Assembly: GCA_020881085.1 (NCBI GenBank) | Contig: JAJIYR010000186.1 | Coordinates: 1-6,376 of the forward strand | Direction of reading: 5' to 3' | Source of the DNA: Rickettsia endosymbiont of Bryobia graminum | Lineage (GTDB): Bacteria; Pseudomonadota; Alphaproteobacteria; Rickettsiales; Rickettsiaceae | DNA length: 6,376 bases | Shown: in pieces, positions 6,059 to 6,376 of the stretch | Position numbering within the stretch: position 1 is the stretch's first letter | How the letters are laid out: every line of letters begins with the position of its first letter | Translations under genes and position numbers: made by a program | The notes under the pieces: model-generated | The model's input: the letters and a program-made list of their open reading frames with translations, nothing else | The model's database searches: none | What the model was told of the DNA's origin: nothing

Positions 6059-6376
6059 GTGAGTCAGAATGTATTGACAGAAGAACAAAGAGAGAAGTTG
6101 AAGGAACGTCATAAGACAGAACGAGACGGACGCATAGGTGATCGTATTAAGGCAGTTTTGATGTATAACGCTGGGTATAGTAATGTAGAGATTTCTAAGG
6201 TACTACTCTTGAGCCACGAAGCGAAACGAAAACATATTATTGATTATCAAAAAGCCAATAAGCTTAATACCGAAAATGTGTGTAGCGCCAGAAAATTAAA
6301 TGATATAGAGAAGACAGAATTAGAGGCGCACCTAGAAGAAAAAACTTATGTTTATGGGAAAGAAATAGTACATTCC
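6059..6376 (+). CDS. IS630-type transposase, N-terminal part (continues past the window)
   Basis: An open frame of 106 codons runs from a GTG at 6059 to the window edge without a stop. It reads as the N-terminal DNA-binding half of an IS630/Tc1-mariner-type transposase: a charged N-terminus, then a helix-turn-helix (Ala-Gly-Tyr-Ser-Asn-Val-Glu-Ile-Ser-Lys-Val-Leu, about residues 43-54). A Lys-Leu-Asn-Asp-Ile-Glu-Lys linker follows, leading into Tyr-Val-Tyr-Gly-Lys-Glu-Ile-Val, the usual run-up to the second winged-helix region. The DDE catalytic domain lies beyond the edge. An in-frame TAG at 6050-6052 limits the start; AGGA precedes the GTG at short spacing. Base composition is less A/T-rich than its neighbours, as expected for a recently acquired element. 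Whether the gene is intact cannot be judged. Confidence 0.85.
   Translation, partial: MSQNVLTEEQREKLKERHKTERDGRIGDRIKAVLMYNAGYSNVEISKVLLLSHEAKRKHIIDYQKANKLNTENVCSARKLNDIEKTELEAHLEEKTYVYGKEIVHS

Noticed and set aside
1..6376. CRISPR array, defence system or biosynthetic cluster
   Set aside because: No regularly spaced direct repeats and no cas, toxin-antitoxin, restriction or synthase genes; the coding content is housekeeping plus IS material.

Overview
The window looks like chromosomal DNA of an obligate intracellular alphaproteobacterium of the order Rickettsiales, probably Rickettsiaceae. The evidence is very high A+T content with strongly A/T-ending codons, the particular versions of DapD, DnaN, RecR, a zinc-ribbon membrane protein and BioY, short palindrome-rich intergenic gaps, a decaying regulatory gene, and insertion-sequence material at both edges. 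The genus cannot be fixed from the sequence alone.

Layout. Bases 1-50 look like the end of an insertion sequence, which cuts off a sensor histidine kinase gene on the minus strand (51-787). That gene also carries two frameshifts, so it is a pseudogene. Upstream of it on the same strand are recR (recombination mediator, 815-1417), an RDD-family membrane protein (1485-1973) and, after a 178-base gap, an MJ0042-type zinc-ribbon membrane protein (2152-2829). A divergent intergenic region (2830-3113) holds overlapping promoter-like sequences for both directions and a series of inverted repeats. It ends in an almost perfect 41-bp palindrome directly before the dapD ribosome-binding site. dapD (3114-3941, lysine/meso-diaminopimelate pathway) and dnaN (4157-5314, DNA polymerase III sliding clamp) run on the plus strand. 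A 215-base spacer between them contains a nested set of inverted repeats (3956-4089) that could be a palindromic repeat element or a structured RNA. A hairpin (5339-5366) separates dnaN from the convergent bioY gene (5392-5922, minus), the biotin-binding component of an ECF transporter, which has a good promoter of its own. From about 6059 the plus strand carries the 5' part of an IS630-type transposase, cut by the window edge.

How it fits together. The intact genes are core functions kept by reduced intracellular genomes: recombination repair, replication processivity, peptidoglycan precursor synthesis and vitamin uptake. No operon-like functional system links them, and I see no new defence or biosynthetic system. 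The notable features are non-coding (the dapD leader palindromes and the dapD-dnaN structured spacer) and degenerative (a kinase being lost through frameshifts and a probable IS insertion).
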